A stretch of 64,000 nt of DNA. Origin: Enhydrobacter aerosaccus (lineage in GTDB: Bacteria > Pseudomonadota > Alphaproteobacteria > Reyranellales > Reyranellaceae). This document shows, piece after piece, positions 35,920 to 45,035 of this stretch. Position 1 is the first letter of the stretch, and every line of letters starts with the position of its first letter. Position numbers and translations under genes: made by a program. The notes beneath the pieces were generated by a model, which made no database searches, was not told the origin of the DNA, and worked only from the letters and a program-made list of their open reading frames with translations. The DNA lies in assembly GCA_903832005.1 (NCBI GenBank), contig CAIKZO010000090.1:16184-80183 (forward strand). The letters run 5' to 3'.

Positions 35920-35931
35920 AGGGTTAACCCT
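35920..35931. promoter_or_regulatory. Perfect 12-bp palindrome upstream of the sdh promoter
   Basis: AGGGTTAACCCT lies 20 bases upstream of the predicted -35 box of sdhCDAB. This is a position suitable for an activator site. No known regulator can be assigned from sequence alone. Confidence 0.3.
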
Positions 35932-35937
35932 CGGATT

Positions 35938-35959
35938 TCGCAGCGAAATTCAGCTGCGA
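35938..35959 (-). terminator. Stem-loop after the mesaconyl-CoA hydratase gene
   Basis: TCGCAGC (35938-35944) and GCTGCGA (35953-35959) form a 7-bp stem with an eight-base loop, 11 bases beyond the stop of the hydratase gene on the minus strand. There is no T-run behind it, so it may be a 3'-end stabiliser and not a true terminator. Confidence 0.35.
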
Positions 35960-35969
35960 GCGATTCGCA

Positions 35970-37037
35970 TCAGGCGCGCCGCGGCATCAACAGCCAGTAA
36001 TCGAGATCGAGCACCACCGAGGGGTGGTATTTGCCGTCGGCTCCCTTGCCCGGCCAGTCGGCGCAGGGCTGGTCCTTGGCCGCGATCGTGCGGACCCGCA
36101 AGGCGCCCAGGTCGGAGCGGCCGGGCAGCGGCGCGGTCTCCAGCACCTCCGACCAGGCATAGATCGTGTGGCCGCCGAAGGTCGGGCCGACATGGCTGCC
36201 GGCATTGAAGGCGGCGACCTTGAAGCCGTTGGCGAGGCCGTTGAATGACAAGGAGCGGGCGAGCGAGATCACGTGGCCGCCATAGGCCAGGCGACGTCCG
36301 AAGCGCGTGGTCTTGCCTTTTACGGCGTCGAAATGGACCCAGGCGTTGTTCTGGTAGAGCCGCGTCGAGAACATGTGGTCGGAGTCCTCGAGTGTGTAGC
36401 CGCTCACATGGTCGATACGCTCGCCCGCGGCGTAATCCTCCCAGCGATAGGACGAGCCCGCCGCGCCATCGTCGTAGCCGTCGAGCGTGAGTCCCTCCGG
36501 CACGATCAGATCCGCCGCCGCCACCGAGGCCGCTGTCTTCGGTACGACTGCCGGGCCGACCGTCGCGTTCGGATCGCGCTTGTGCACCATCACCCAGCGC
36601 ACGTAATCGAGCACCATCTCGCTCTTCTGGTTGGTGCCGGTCGAGCGCACCCAGACCACGCCGCTCTTGCGATCCGATGTCTCGCGCAGACCGAGCACCG
36701 TCGAGCGCACCGACACAGTGTCGCCGGGATAGACCGGCACGCCCCAGCGGAACTCGGCGTAGCCCAGGTTGGCCACGGCGTTCATCGAGATGTCGGGCAC
36801 CGTCTTGGCGATCACGACATGGAACACCAGCAGATCGTCCAGCGGCGCGCGCGGCAGGCCGAGCCTGCAGGCGAATTCGTCCGACGAGTTGATCGCGAAG
36901 CGCATGCCGAACAGGCCGATGTTCAGTGCCGCATCGGCCTCGGTCAGGGTGCGCGGCGTGGCGTGCCGGAATTCCTGGCCGACCTTGAAGTCTTCGAAGA
37001 AGTTGCCGGCGCTTGTCTTCGATGGGGTTTTGCTCAT
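35970..37037 (-). CDS. MaoC-type hydratase, mesaconyl-CoA hydratase (beta-methylmalyl-CoA dehydratase)-like
   Basis: The 355-residue protein has two hot-dog modules, as in mesaconyl-CoA hydratase of the ethylmalonyl-CoA pathway and 3-hydroxypropionate cycle. The family N-terminus GNFFEDFKVGQEFRHATPRTLTEADAALN, the AINSSDEFACRLGLPRAPLDDLLVFHV stretch and the second-module GGHVISLARSLSFNGL are visible. It interconverts mesaconyl-CoA and beta-methylmalyl-CoA. Its ATG shares one base with the stop of the lyase gene (TGATG), and the two act on consecutive intermediates, which strengthens both calls. Longer upstream-open frames overlap that lyase and are rejected. Confidence 0.87.
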   Translation of the reverse strand: MSKTPSKTSAGNFFEDFKVGQEFRHATPRTLTEADAALNIGLFGMRFAINSSDEFACRLGLPRAPLDDLLVFHVVIAKTVPDISMNAVANLGYAEFRWGVPVYPGDTVSVRSTVLGLRETSDRKSGVVWVRSTGTNQKSEMVLDYVRWVMVHKRDPNATVGPAVVPKTAASVAAADLIVPEGLTLDGYDDGAAGSSYRWEDYAAGERIDHVSGYTLEDSDHMFSTRLYQNNAWVHFDAVKGKTTRFGRRLAYGGHVISLARSLSFNGLANGFKVAAFNAGSHVGPTFGGHTIYAWSEVLETAPLPGRSDLGALRVRTIAAKDQPCADWPGKGADGKYHPSVVLDLDYWLLMPRRA

Positions 37038-37915
37038 CACGCGGCCTGCAGTTCCTGGATCGCGGCCGCGAGTGCCAGGGCGCGTTCGGCCTGTTCGACA
37101 TGCAGGTTCTCGATCATGCGGCCGTCGACGGTCACCACGCCCTTGCCGTCGGCTTGGGCCGCCTTGAAGGCACTCACGATCTTGCCCGCCATCTCGAGTT
37201 CGGCAGACGAGGGCGCAAACACCTCGTTGCACGGTTCGACCTGCGACGGGTGGATCAAGGTCTTGCCGTCGAAGCCCATTTCGAGCCCCTGCTGGCACAC
37301 CGCCCTGAAGCCGTCGGTGTCCTGGATGTCATTGTAGACGCCGTCGAGGATGGTGAGGCCATAGGCACGTGCCGCCAGCATGCCGAGGCCCAGCGCCGTC
37401 ACCATCGGCAGGCGCATCGGCGTGTGTCGCGCCCGCATGTCCTTCACCAGATCGTTGGTGCCCATGACAAAGAGCTGCAGGCGCTCGTGCGCGCCCGCGA
37501 CTTCCTCGGCGCGCAGGATTCCCTTGGGTGTCTCCATCATCGCCCACACCGCCATCGACTTCGGCGCGCCCGACGCGTCGAGCAACGACACGATCGCTCC
37601 GACATCGGCGGCACTCTCGACCTTGGGCACCAGGATCGCGTCGGCACCCGACGTGGCGATGGCAGCGACGTCGGCCTTGCCCCATTCGGTGCCAAGCCCG
37701 TTGCAGCGGATGACGATCTCGCGCTTGCCATAAGACTTGCTCTGGGCCGCGGCCACGACATTGGCGCGCGCGGCCTGCTTGGCGTCGGGCGCGACGGCGT
37801 CCTCGAGGTCGAAGATCAGCGCGTCGGCCGGCAGGGTGCGCGCCTTTTCGAGCGCGCGCGTATTGGCGCCCGGCATATAGAGGACGCTGCGGCGCGGTCG
37901 GACCTTGCTCTGCAT
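37037..37915 (-). CDS. HpcH/HpaI-type (CitE-like) CoA-ester lyase, malyl-/beta-methylmalyl-CoA lyase family
   Basis: The 292-residue TIM-barrel lyase has RPRRSVLYMPGANTRALEKARTLPADALIFDLEDAV, where the last Glu-Asp pair is in the Mg2+ site. MMETPKGILRAEEVA supplies the second Mg ligand, and the DGKTLIHPSQVE end binds CoA. It could split malyl-CoA or beta-methylmalyl-CoA, or hydrolyse malyl-CoA if it is the Mcl2-type thioesterase. Sequence alone does not decide this. Coupling by TGATG to a mesaconyl-CoA hydratase favours beta-methylmalyl-CoA as one substrate. It is divergent from pdxY with 67 bases between. Confidence 0.87.
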   Translation of the reverse strand: MQSKVRPRRSVLYMPGANTRALEKARTLPADALIFDLEDAVAPDAKQAARANVVAAAQSKSYGKREIVIRCNGLGTEWGKADVAAIATSGADAILVPKVESAADVGAIVSLLDASGAPKSMAVWAMMETPKGILRAEEVAGAHERLQLFVMGTNDLVKDMRARHTPMRLPMVTALGLGMLAARAYGLTILDGVYNDIQDTDGFRAVCQQGLEMGFDGKTLIHPSQVEPCNEVFAPSSAELEMAGKIVSAFKAAQADGKGVVTVDGRMIENLHVEQAERALALAAAIQELQAA

Positions 37916-37943
37916 CTGGCACTCCTGCGAAATCGCGGCGGAC

Positions 37944-37972
37944 TATAATGAGGGGCGACCTTGTGGCAAGGT
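37944..37972 (+). promoter_or_regulatory. pdxY -10 box and leader hairpin
   Basis: A perfect TATAAT lies at 37944-37949; no clear -35 box accompanies it. The expected transcript start near 37956 is followed at once by ACCTTG (37958-37963) and CAAGGT (37967-37972), a 6-bp hairpin with a three-base loop. Its 3' arm contains the AAGG that would serve as the pdxY ribosome-binding site. Confidence 0.4.
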
Positions 37973-37982
37973 GGCGACGGCC

Positions 37983-38834
37983 ATGCGTTTTCTCTCGCTC
38001 CAAAGCCACGTTGCCTACGGCTATGTCGGCAATCGGGCTGCCGTCTTTCCCTTGCAACGTTTGGGGCACGAGGTCTGGGCGGTGAACACCGTCGAGTTCT
38101 CCAACCATACCGGCTATGGCGCGTGGAAGGGTCGGGCCGTGCCCGCGGAGCAAGTCGCAGAGATCGTGCACGGCATCGAAGCGCTGGGAGTCCTGGGCAC
38201 CTGCGATGCGCTGCTGACCGGCTATGTCGGCGATGCCGCCCTGGCCGACGTGGTGCTCGACACCGCCCGCCGCGTCCGCGCCGCGAACCCCAAGGCAATC
38301 TGGTGCTGCGATCCGGTGCTGGGCGACATCGACACCGGCATTTACGTGAAGCCCGGCATCGACACCTTCTTCAAGGAGCGCGCACTGCCCGCGGCGGACC
38401 TGATCACGCCCAACCATTTCGAGCTGGAGCATCTTACCGGCCGGCCCGTGACGACGCTCGACGATGCGCTCGCCGCGACGCGCGACCTGCTGAATGGACC
38501 GCGCCTTGCCCTGGTCACCAGCCTGCGCCGCGCCGATGGCCCCGCCGACCGGATCGAGATGCTGGCCGTGACCCAGGACGCGGCCTGGCGGATCACGACG
38601 CCGCTGATCGACTTTCCGATCGCGCCCAACGGCACGGGCGATGCGATCGCGGCCCTCTTCACCGCCCATTGGCTGACCAGCGGCGATATCGCCGGGTCGC
38701 TGGGCACGGCTGCCTCCTCGATCTATGCCGTGCTCGAGCAGACGGCGGCGATGGGCGAGCGCGAGCTGCAGCTGGTCGCGGCGCAAGAGCGGCTGGTGAC
38801 GCCGCCCCGCCTGTTCACGGCAGAACGGCTCTGA
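37983..38834 (+). CDS. pdxY: Pyridoxal kinase PdxY
   Basis: The 283-residue ribokinase-fold enzyme phosphorylates pyridoxal in the vitamin B6 salvage path. The start LSLQSHVAYGYVGNRAAVFPLQRLG and VNTVEFSNHTGYGAWKG are hallmarks of pyridoxal kinases. DLITPNHFELEHLTG and the FPIAPNGTGDAIAALF motif, with its catalytic Asp in GTGD, complete the picture. The ATG at 37983 starts precisely at the conserved first strand. It is followed after 7 bases by a LysE-family exporter. Confidence 0.94.
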   Translation: MRFLSLQSHVAYGYVGNRAAVFPLQRLGHEVWAVNTVEFSNHTGYGAWKGRAVPAEQVAEIVHGIEALGVLGTCDALLTGYVGDAALADVVLDTARRVRAANPKAIWCCDPVLGDIDTGIYVKPGIDTFFKERALPAADLITPNHFELEHLTGRPVTTLDDALAATRDLLNGPRLALVTSLRRADGPADRIEMLAVTQDAAWRITTPLIDFPIAPNGTGDAIAALFTAHWLTSGDIAGSLGTAASSIYAVLEQTAAMGERELQLVAAQERLVTPPRLFTAERL

Positions 38835-38841
38835 TCACACG

Positions 38842-39516
38842 ATGAACCCTCTGATGCTCGTCATCGAAGGCGGCGTGATCGGCTTCCTGATCGCGGTGCC
38901 CGTCGGACCGGCGGCAGCGCTATGCATCCGCCGTTCGGTCGGCATCGGCGCGGCGGCGGGCTATCTCACGGGCATTGGCGCGGCACTGGGCGATTCGGTG
39001 TTCGGCGCCGTCGCAGCCTTCGGCCTCAACTTCGTGCAGCAGTTCGTGGCCGCGCACGAGAGCTGGCTACGCGGCATCGGCGGCGTGGTGCTGAGCGTCA
39101 TGGGATGGACGACCATGCGGCATCGGCCGCGCAGCTTCGGCGATCCGGTCGCGCACGACCGCGATCACAACGTGGCGACACACTTCCACTTCGCGAGTTC
39201 GAGCTTCTTCATCACTGTCTTCAATCCGCTGACGGTGATGGCGTTCGGTGCGGCCTTCGCCGGCCGCAACCTCGCGGGCGTTGCCTCGAGCCTGGCCGAC
39301 GCCACGGCGCTGGTCGCCGGCGTGTTCGCCGGCGCGCTGGTGTGGTGGGCGATCCTGTGCACGGCGGCGGTATCGCTCCGCCACCATTTCACCGGCACCG
39401 GGATGCTTTGGCTCAACCGCATCTCGGGCGCGATCATCCTGGCCTTCGGGCTGGTCGCGCTGGTGTCGCTCCTGCCCTTGCCGTGGCACCCGATGGAACG
39501 GGCGCTCGGCTTTTAG
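38842..39516 (+). CDS. LysE-family amino-acid exporter
   Basis: The 224-residue inner-membrane protein has about six transmembrane helices and the LysE/RhtB N-terminal pattern [62 protein letters not shown] is the second conserved block. A His- and Asp-rich loop ([18 protein letters not shown]) lies in the middle. The exported compound is unknown. The 3' end overlaps the convergent nitroreductase gene by four bases. Confidence 0.9.
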   Translation: MNPLMLVIEGGVIGFLIAVPVGPAAALCIRRSVGIGAAAGYLTGIGAALGDSVFGAVAAFGLNFVQQFVAAHESWLRGIGGVVLSVMGWTTMRHRPRSFGDPVAHDRDHNVATHFHFASSSFFITVFNPLTVMAFGAAFAGRNLAGVASSLADATALVAGVFAGALVWWAILCTAAVSLRHHFTGTGMLWLNRISGAIILAFGLVALVSLLPLPWHPMERALGF

Positions 39517-40103
39517 GCGAGAGTCACGGCTTCTTCGAACTCCAGGCGCGGGCTGCGGTTGAACAGCTTGCCGTGGTCGCCGTAGCCGAGATTGCACAGG
39601 AAGTTGGTCTTGAAGCGGCCGTCCGGGAAGAACGCTTCGTCGACCTTCGCATTGTCGAAGCCGCTCATGCCGCCGACATCGAGACCAACCGCGCGCGCGG
39701 CGATCATCAGGTAGGCGCCCTGCAGGCTGCCGTTACGGAAGGCCGTCAGGAAAGCCACCTGCTCCTTGCCCTCGCCGCTGAACCAGTAGGGCGCGGTCTT
39801 GTCGTGCGGGAAGGTCTTGTGCAGGTGTTCGTAGAACTTGGTGTCGTAGGCGATGATCGCCGTCACCGGCGCGGTCATCGTCTTCTCGGTGTTGCCCGCG
39901 CTCAGCGCCGGACGGAGCTTCTCCTTGCCCTCCTTCGTGCGCACGAAGACGAGGCGCGCCGGCTGCGAGTTGGCCGAGGTCGGGCCCCACTTCATGATGT
40001 CGTAGATTTCGCGCAGCTGCGCATCGGTCACCGGCTTGTCCTGCCAGCCGTTGTGCGTGCGCGCATCGCGAAGAATGGTATCGAGCGCTTTCTTGTCGAG
40101 CAT
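39513..40103 (-). CDS. Nitroreductase family, malonic semialdehyde reductase (RutE)-like
   Basis: The 196-residue FMN-dependent protein matches the RutE/HadB subgroup: [36 protein letters not shown] is the diagnostic N-terminal FMN-binding block, and [32 protein letters not shown] the C-terminal one. RutE reduces malonic semialdehyde from pyrimidine breakdown to 3-hydroxypropionate. No other rut gene is nearby, so the physiological role is open and no symbol is given. The 3' end overlaps the LysE gene by four bases, tail to tail. Confidence 0.9.
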   Translation of the reverse strand: MLDKKALDTILRDARTHNGWQDKPVTDAQLREIYDIMKWGPTSANSQPARLVFVRTKEGKEKLRPALSAGNTEKTMTAPVTAIIAYDTKFYEHLHKTFPHDKTAPYWFSGEGKEQVAFLTAFRNGSLQGAYLMIAARAVGLDVGGMSGFDNAKVDEAFFPDGRFKTNFLCNLGYGDHGKLFNRSPRLEFEEAVTLA

Positions 40104-40189
40104 AAGGTCCCCTTCAGGTCAGGGGCGAAACGTAGCGAAGGTTGAGGACGCGGTCGAGCCGCGTGCACATGCACAGAGACGTAAGCCTG

Positions 40190-41626
40190 TTACGGCTCGG
40201 CAACCTGCCGCTTCAGCGTGTCGAGTTCCGTGCGCACCTTGGCGAACACGGAGTCCCAGTCGCCCGCCTTCGATTGGCGGAACGCGCGCGCCGACGGATA
40301 CCAAGGGGCGTCGGTGCCGCCCAATTGCCAACGCCAGTCGGCGACGCTGGGCAGCAGCACCCAGACTTTCTGGCCCATCGCCGCGGCCAAATGGGCGATC
40401 GGCGCGTCGATCGAAATCAACAGATCGAGTTGTGACAATGCGGTCGCGGCTTCGGCGAAGTCGAAAATGCCGCGGCCGACATCATGCACCAGGCCGCCCG
40501 CACCGAACTGCTGGATGTCCTTCTGGTGTGCGCCGCCCTGCAGGCTGAACACCAGCAGCTCCGGATCGCCGGCCAGTGCGAGAAAATGCGGGAACGGCGC
40601 CGAGCGCTGGCGGTCCTGCGGCTGGCCCGGCATGGCCGCCCAATAGATGCCGATGCGCAGCTTCGCCTTCTCGATGCGGCCGAGCTTGATGCGGCTGGTC
40701 TGCGGCGGCTTGAGATAAGGCGGCTCGGCCGCGACGGCGGCGAAGTCGACCTTGAGCAGATGCGGCAGCGAGACCAGCGAGGCGTGCACGTCGAACGGCG
40801 GCAACCGCTCGCCCTCGGCCACGACATCGTCGATGAAGTCGATCTCCGCCAGCAGCTCCTTCAGCAGCGCCTGGCAGAGCACGATCACCACCGCGCCACG
40901 CCGCTTCAGCTCGCGGGCGAAGCGCACGAACAGCAGCACGTCGCCCAGCCCCTGCTCGGGATAGAGCAGGATGCGCCGGCCCTCGATCGGGCCGCCGTCC
41001 CATGGCGCCTGCGAGAATTCCGGCGTCGGCGTCTCGGGCAGGCGCTTGCGCGCCTCGTAGGCAGTGAAGCCCTGTTCGAGATCGCCTCGCATCAAGAGAG
41101 TGATGGCAAGCTCGGTGCGGGCGCGACGGTTGTCCGGGTTGAGCGCCAACGCACGGCCGAGGCAACCCACCGCCTCGTCGAGCCGGCCGAGGTCGCGCAA
41201 GCAGAGCGCCAGGTTGAAGAAGCCCTCGGTGTAGTCGCGGTTGAGCGCGATCGACTGGAAGTGATGCTTCACCGCCTCGTCGAGCCGGTTGGCCGCGCGC
41301 AAGGCGTTGCCGAGGTTGGAATGCAGCGCCGGATTGGCGGGATCAGCCGAGAGCGAGAGGCGATGATGCGAGACCGAGGCATCGAGCTTGCCGACCAGCC
41401 GCAGCGCGACGCCCAGATTGTTGTGCAGCTCGGCGTGATAGGGCCGAAGGGCCAGCAGGCGGAGGTAAGAGGCGATCGCCTCGTCGAGCCGGCCGGCGCG
41501 ATGGGCCTGCGCCGCCAGCCGCATCTGCTGCACGAAGCTGTCCGCCTCGCTGCCGAACAGCGGGGTTGCGCCGGAAGAAGCTTCCGACTCGGAGCGCAGG
41601 GGATGGATCGACGTCGTGTCGTTCAC
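40190..41626 (-). CDS. TPR-repeat protein with a GT9-like (heptosyltransferase-like) C-terminal domain
   Basis: The 478-residue protein has at least four tetratricopeptide repeats in residues about 35-190 (for example GRLDEAIASYLRLLALRPYHAELHNNLGVALR). A glycosyltransferase-family-9-like domain then starts at RRILLYPEQGLGDVLLFVRFA. Late conserved parts are LDLLISIDAPIAHLAAAMGQKVWVLLP and WYPSARAFRQ. Similar fusions occur widely in Alphaproteobacteria, sometimes near flagellar or surface-glycan genes. No such neighbours exist here. The start is a GTG at 41626 with a weak ribosome-binding site. Acceptor and sugar are unknown. Confidence 0.88.
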   Translation of the reverse strand: MNDTTSIHPLRSESEASSGATPLFGSEADSFVQQMRLAAQAHRAGRLDEAIASYLRLLALRPYHAELHNNLGVALRLVGKLDASVSHHRLSLSADPANPALHSNLGNALRAANRLDEAVKHHFQSIALNRDYTEGFFNLALCLRDLGRLDEAVGCLGRALALNPDNRRARTELAITLLMRGDLEQGFTAYEARKRLPETPTPEFSQAPWDGGPIEGRRILLYPEQGLGDVLLFVRFARELKRRGAVVIVLCQALLKELLAEIDFIDDVVAEGERLPPFDVHASLVSLPHLLKVDFAAVAAEPPYLKPPQTSRIKLGRIEKAKLRIGIYWAAMPGQPQDRQRSAPFPHFLALAGDPELLVFSLQGGAHQKDIQQFGAGGLVHDVGRGIFDFAEAATALSQLDLLISIDAPIAHLAAAMGQKVWVLLPSVADWRWQLGGTDAPWYPSARAFRQSKAGDWDSVFAKVRTELDTLKRQVAEP

Positions 41627-41709
41627 GCTCGAAGTCTACATCAGCGATTCCGCTTAAGCACCTGCGAGAAAATGCTTATCCAGAAACTTCAGAGGCGCCG
41701 AAAATACCT

Positions 41710-42723
<1,014 letters not shown>

Positions 42724-42779
42724 AGCAGCCTCCTGATTTGAAGGAGGCAGGCAATACGCTCGTTTACCGACCCCGTCTA

Positions 42780-43757
42780 CTACTCGGCTGTGGCGCCCGA
42801 TGCCCTGATGATCGGCACCCACAGCGCCAGCTCGTCTTTCACGAGCTTGTCGACCTGTGCCGGTGAATCCGGCGGCATCAGGTCGATGCCTTGCGCGCCC
42901 AGCTTTTCGCGCACGGAGGGAAGCTGGGAAATGCGGATCAGCTCGGTATTGAGCCGCGCGACGATCGGATCGGGCGCGGCCTTCGGGACAGCAAATCCCA
43001 TCCAGGTATTGAAGACGAAGCCCTTGATGCCCTGCTCCAGCATGGTCGGGATCTCGGGCATCAGCGGCGAGCGTTGCTCGCTGGTGATGGCGATGGCCTT
43101 GAGCTTGCCGCTCTGGATCAGGCTGATCACGGTCGGCGTGTTGTAGAAGCCCATCGCCACTTCGCCATTCACGACGCCCATGATCCCGGCCGGCGTCGTG
43201 CGATACGGCACATGCTGCATCTTGATGCCGGTGTCGCGCTCGAACAGCACAGTCGACATGTGCTGGCTGGTGCCCGTGCCGCCCGACGAATAGGTCATCT
43301 CTCCGGGCTTGATCTTGGCTTGCGCCACGACGTCGGCGACCGTCTTCGCGGGATTGGTCGGGCTGACGACCAGGATATTCGAGACCGAACCGCCCAGCGC
43401 CACCGGCGCGAAGTCCTTGACCGGATCGTAGCCGGGCTTGGCATAGAGCCCGATGTTGAACACCACCGTGCCCTGCGAGATGAACATGATCGTATAGCCG
43501 TCGGCCGGTGAACGCGCGCCTTCGGCGGTCGCGATGGTGCCGCCCGCGCCGGTCTTGTTGTCGACCAAGATGTTCTGGCCCAGCGCCTTGCCGAGTTCGT
43601 CGGCGTAGATGCGCGCGATGATGTCGGCGGTGGCACCCGGCGCCAACGGCACGATCAGGCGGATCGGCCGGCTGGGCCACGTCTGTGCCCCCGCAGACAT
43701 CGTCGCGCTGCTCGAAACGAGCATCGAGAAAGCGGCAAGTAAGGAGCGTCGGAGCAT
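42780..43757 (-). CDS. Bug-family (TctC-like) periplasmic binding protein
   Basis: The 325-residue receptor has a signal peptide ending near SAGAQTWP. The Bug hallmark IRLIVPLAPGATADIIARIYADELG follows, then ILVDNKTGAGGTIATAEGA and TYSSGGTGTSQHMS, and HVPYRTTPAGIMGVVNGEV for the ligand loop. It differs clearly from the Bug protein at 2767. No TctA/TctB genes are near. It is divergent from two CoA-transferase genes with a 66-base shared upstream region. A plausible reading is that it captures a carboxylic acid that those enzymes activate. Confidence 0.93.
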   Translation of the reverse strand: MLRRSLLAAFSMLVSSSATMSAGAQTWPSRPIRLIVPLAPGATADIIARIYADELGKALGQNILVDNKTGAGGTIATAEGARSPADGYTIMFISQGTVVFNIGLYAKPGYDPVKDFAPVALGGSVSNILVVSPTNPAKTVADVVAQAKIKPGEMTYSSGGTGTSQHMSTVLFERDTGIKMQHVPYRTTPAGIMGVVNGEVAMGFYNTPTVISLIQSGKLKAIAITSEQRSPLMPEIPTMLEQGIKGFVFNTWMGFAVPKAAPDPIVARLNTELIRISQLPSVREKLGAQGIDLMPPDSPAQVDKLVKDELALWVPIIRASGATAE

Positions 43758-43767
43758 GTATGGTCCC

Positions 43768-43797
43768 TTGCACGGCGCGTGCCGGAACGCGTTTAAT
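43768..43797 (+). promoter_or_regulatory. Weak promoter candidate for the CoA-transferase pair
   Basis: TTGCAC (43768-43773) and TTTAAT (43792-43797) are separated by 18 bases, and the ATG follows 26 bases later behind a GAGGA ribosome-binding sequence. The -10 box is good and the -35 box poor. Confidence 0.3.
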
Positions 43798-43823
43798 CAC
43801 GTTCTTCTGTACGAGGACAATGC

Positions 43824-45035
43824 ATGACCGAGTCCGCTCTGCCGCTGGCAGGCCTGCGCGTTTTGGATATCAGTTCGTTCATCGCCGCTCCCGCGGCCGC
43901 CGTCGTGCTGGGCGACTGGGGCGCCGACGTGATCAAGATCGAGGGGCCCGACGGCGATCCCAACCGGCGGATCATGACCGACTCGGCCAACTACCCGAAG
44001 GGCGCGGTCAATTACCCGTGGCAGATGGACTCGCGCAACAAGCGCTCGCTGGTGCTCGATCTCAAGAAGGCCGACGCGCGCGCGGCACTCGATAAGGTGA
44101 TTGCCACCGCCGACATCGTGATCTGCAACTTCCCGCCGCCGGTGCGCGACAAGCTCAAGCTCACCTATGAGGCCATGAAGGCGGTCAATCCGAAGCTGAT
44201 CTATGCCTCGCTGACGGGCTACGGTGAATCGGGTCCCGACCGCGACCGGCCCGGCTTCGACGCCACCGCCTACTTCGCGCGCTCAGGGCTCCTCGATGCG
44301 CAACGCTACGAAGGCGGCCCGCCCGGCGTGCCGGGTCCGGCGCAAGGCGACCGCGCCACCGCGATGGCGCTGGTCTCCTCGATCCTGATGGCGCTGGTCC
44401 ATCGCATGAAGACCGGCGAGGGCTCGTGGGTCGGCACGTCGCTGCTGGGCAACGGCCTGTGGTCGTGCGGCGTGATCGCCCAGGCAGCACTCGTGGGTGC
44501 CTTCCTGCCGCCGCGCCCGCCGCCCGATCGGCCGCGCTCGGCGCTGGGCAACATCTACCGCACTGCCGACGATCGCTGGCTGCAGTTCACCATCGTGCAG
44601 GAAGACAAGATGTGGCCGCCGCTGGCGCGCGCCATCGAGCGGCCCGATCTGATCGAGGATCCGCGCTTTGCCGTCACGGCCGAGCGACGCAAGAACTCCG
44701 CGGCGCTCGCGACCATCCTGCGCGATGCCATCGCGTCCCGCGACTATGCGCATTGGCTGGCAGTGCTCGCCGAGGCCGGCACCACCTTCGGGGTGATCGG
44801 CCGGGCGCAGGACGTGCCCGACGACCAGCAGGCCGTGGCCTGCGGCGCGATCGTCGAGACGGCAATCCCCGACATGCCGCGCACCTTGAGCAATCCGATC
44901 CGCCTCGGCTTCGCCGAGCAACGGGTCGCGCACGCGGCGCCCTCGCTCGGCCAGCACAGCGACGAGATTCTGCGCGAGGCGGGACTGTCGGCCGCCGACA
45001 TCGCCGCGCTGAAGGCAAGCGGAGCAGCGCAGTGA
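43824..45035 (+). CDS. CaiB/BaiF-type (family III) CoA-transferase, copy 1
   Basis: The 403-residue protein transfers CoA between carboxylic acids through an aspartyl-CoA intermediate. Family marks are LAGLRVLDISSFIAAPAAAVVLGDWGADVIKIEGPDGD, NKRSLVLDLKK and SLTGYGESGPDRDRPGFDATAYFARSG, where the Asp of GFD is in the region of the expected nucleophile. DRATAMALVSSILMAL and GNIYRTADDRWLQF follow. It is clearly paralogous to the next gene throughout. Its TGA overlaps the GTG start of copy 2. Family III enzymes can be heterodimers, so the two may form one enzyme. The acid used is unknown. Confidence 0.93.
   Translation: MTESALPLAGLRVLDISSFIAAPAAAVVLGDWGADVIKIEGPDGDPNRRIMTDSANYPKGAVNYPWQMDSRNKRSLVLDLKKADARAALDKVIATADIVICNFPPPVRDKLKLTYEAMKAVNPKLIYASLTGYGESGPDRDRPGFDATAYFARSGLLDAQRYEGGPPGVPGPAQGDRATAMALVSSILMALVHRMKTGEGSWVGTSLLGNGLWSCGVIAQAALVGAFLPPRPPPDRPRSALGNIYRTADDRWLQFTIVQEDKMWPPLARAIERPDLIEDPRFAVTAERRKNSAALATILRDAIASRDYAHWLAVLAEAGTTFGVIGRAQDVPDDQQAVACGAIVETAIPDMPRTLSNPIRLGFAEQRVAHAAPSLGQHSDEILREAGLSAADIAALKASGAAQ

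Noticed and set aside
37917..37933. TGGCAC as a sigma54 -24 element before pdxY
   Set aside because: No TTGC-type -12 element follows at the required distance, while a perfect TATAAT is nearby.
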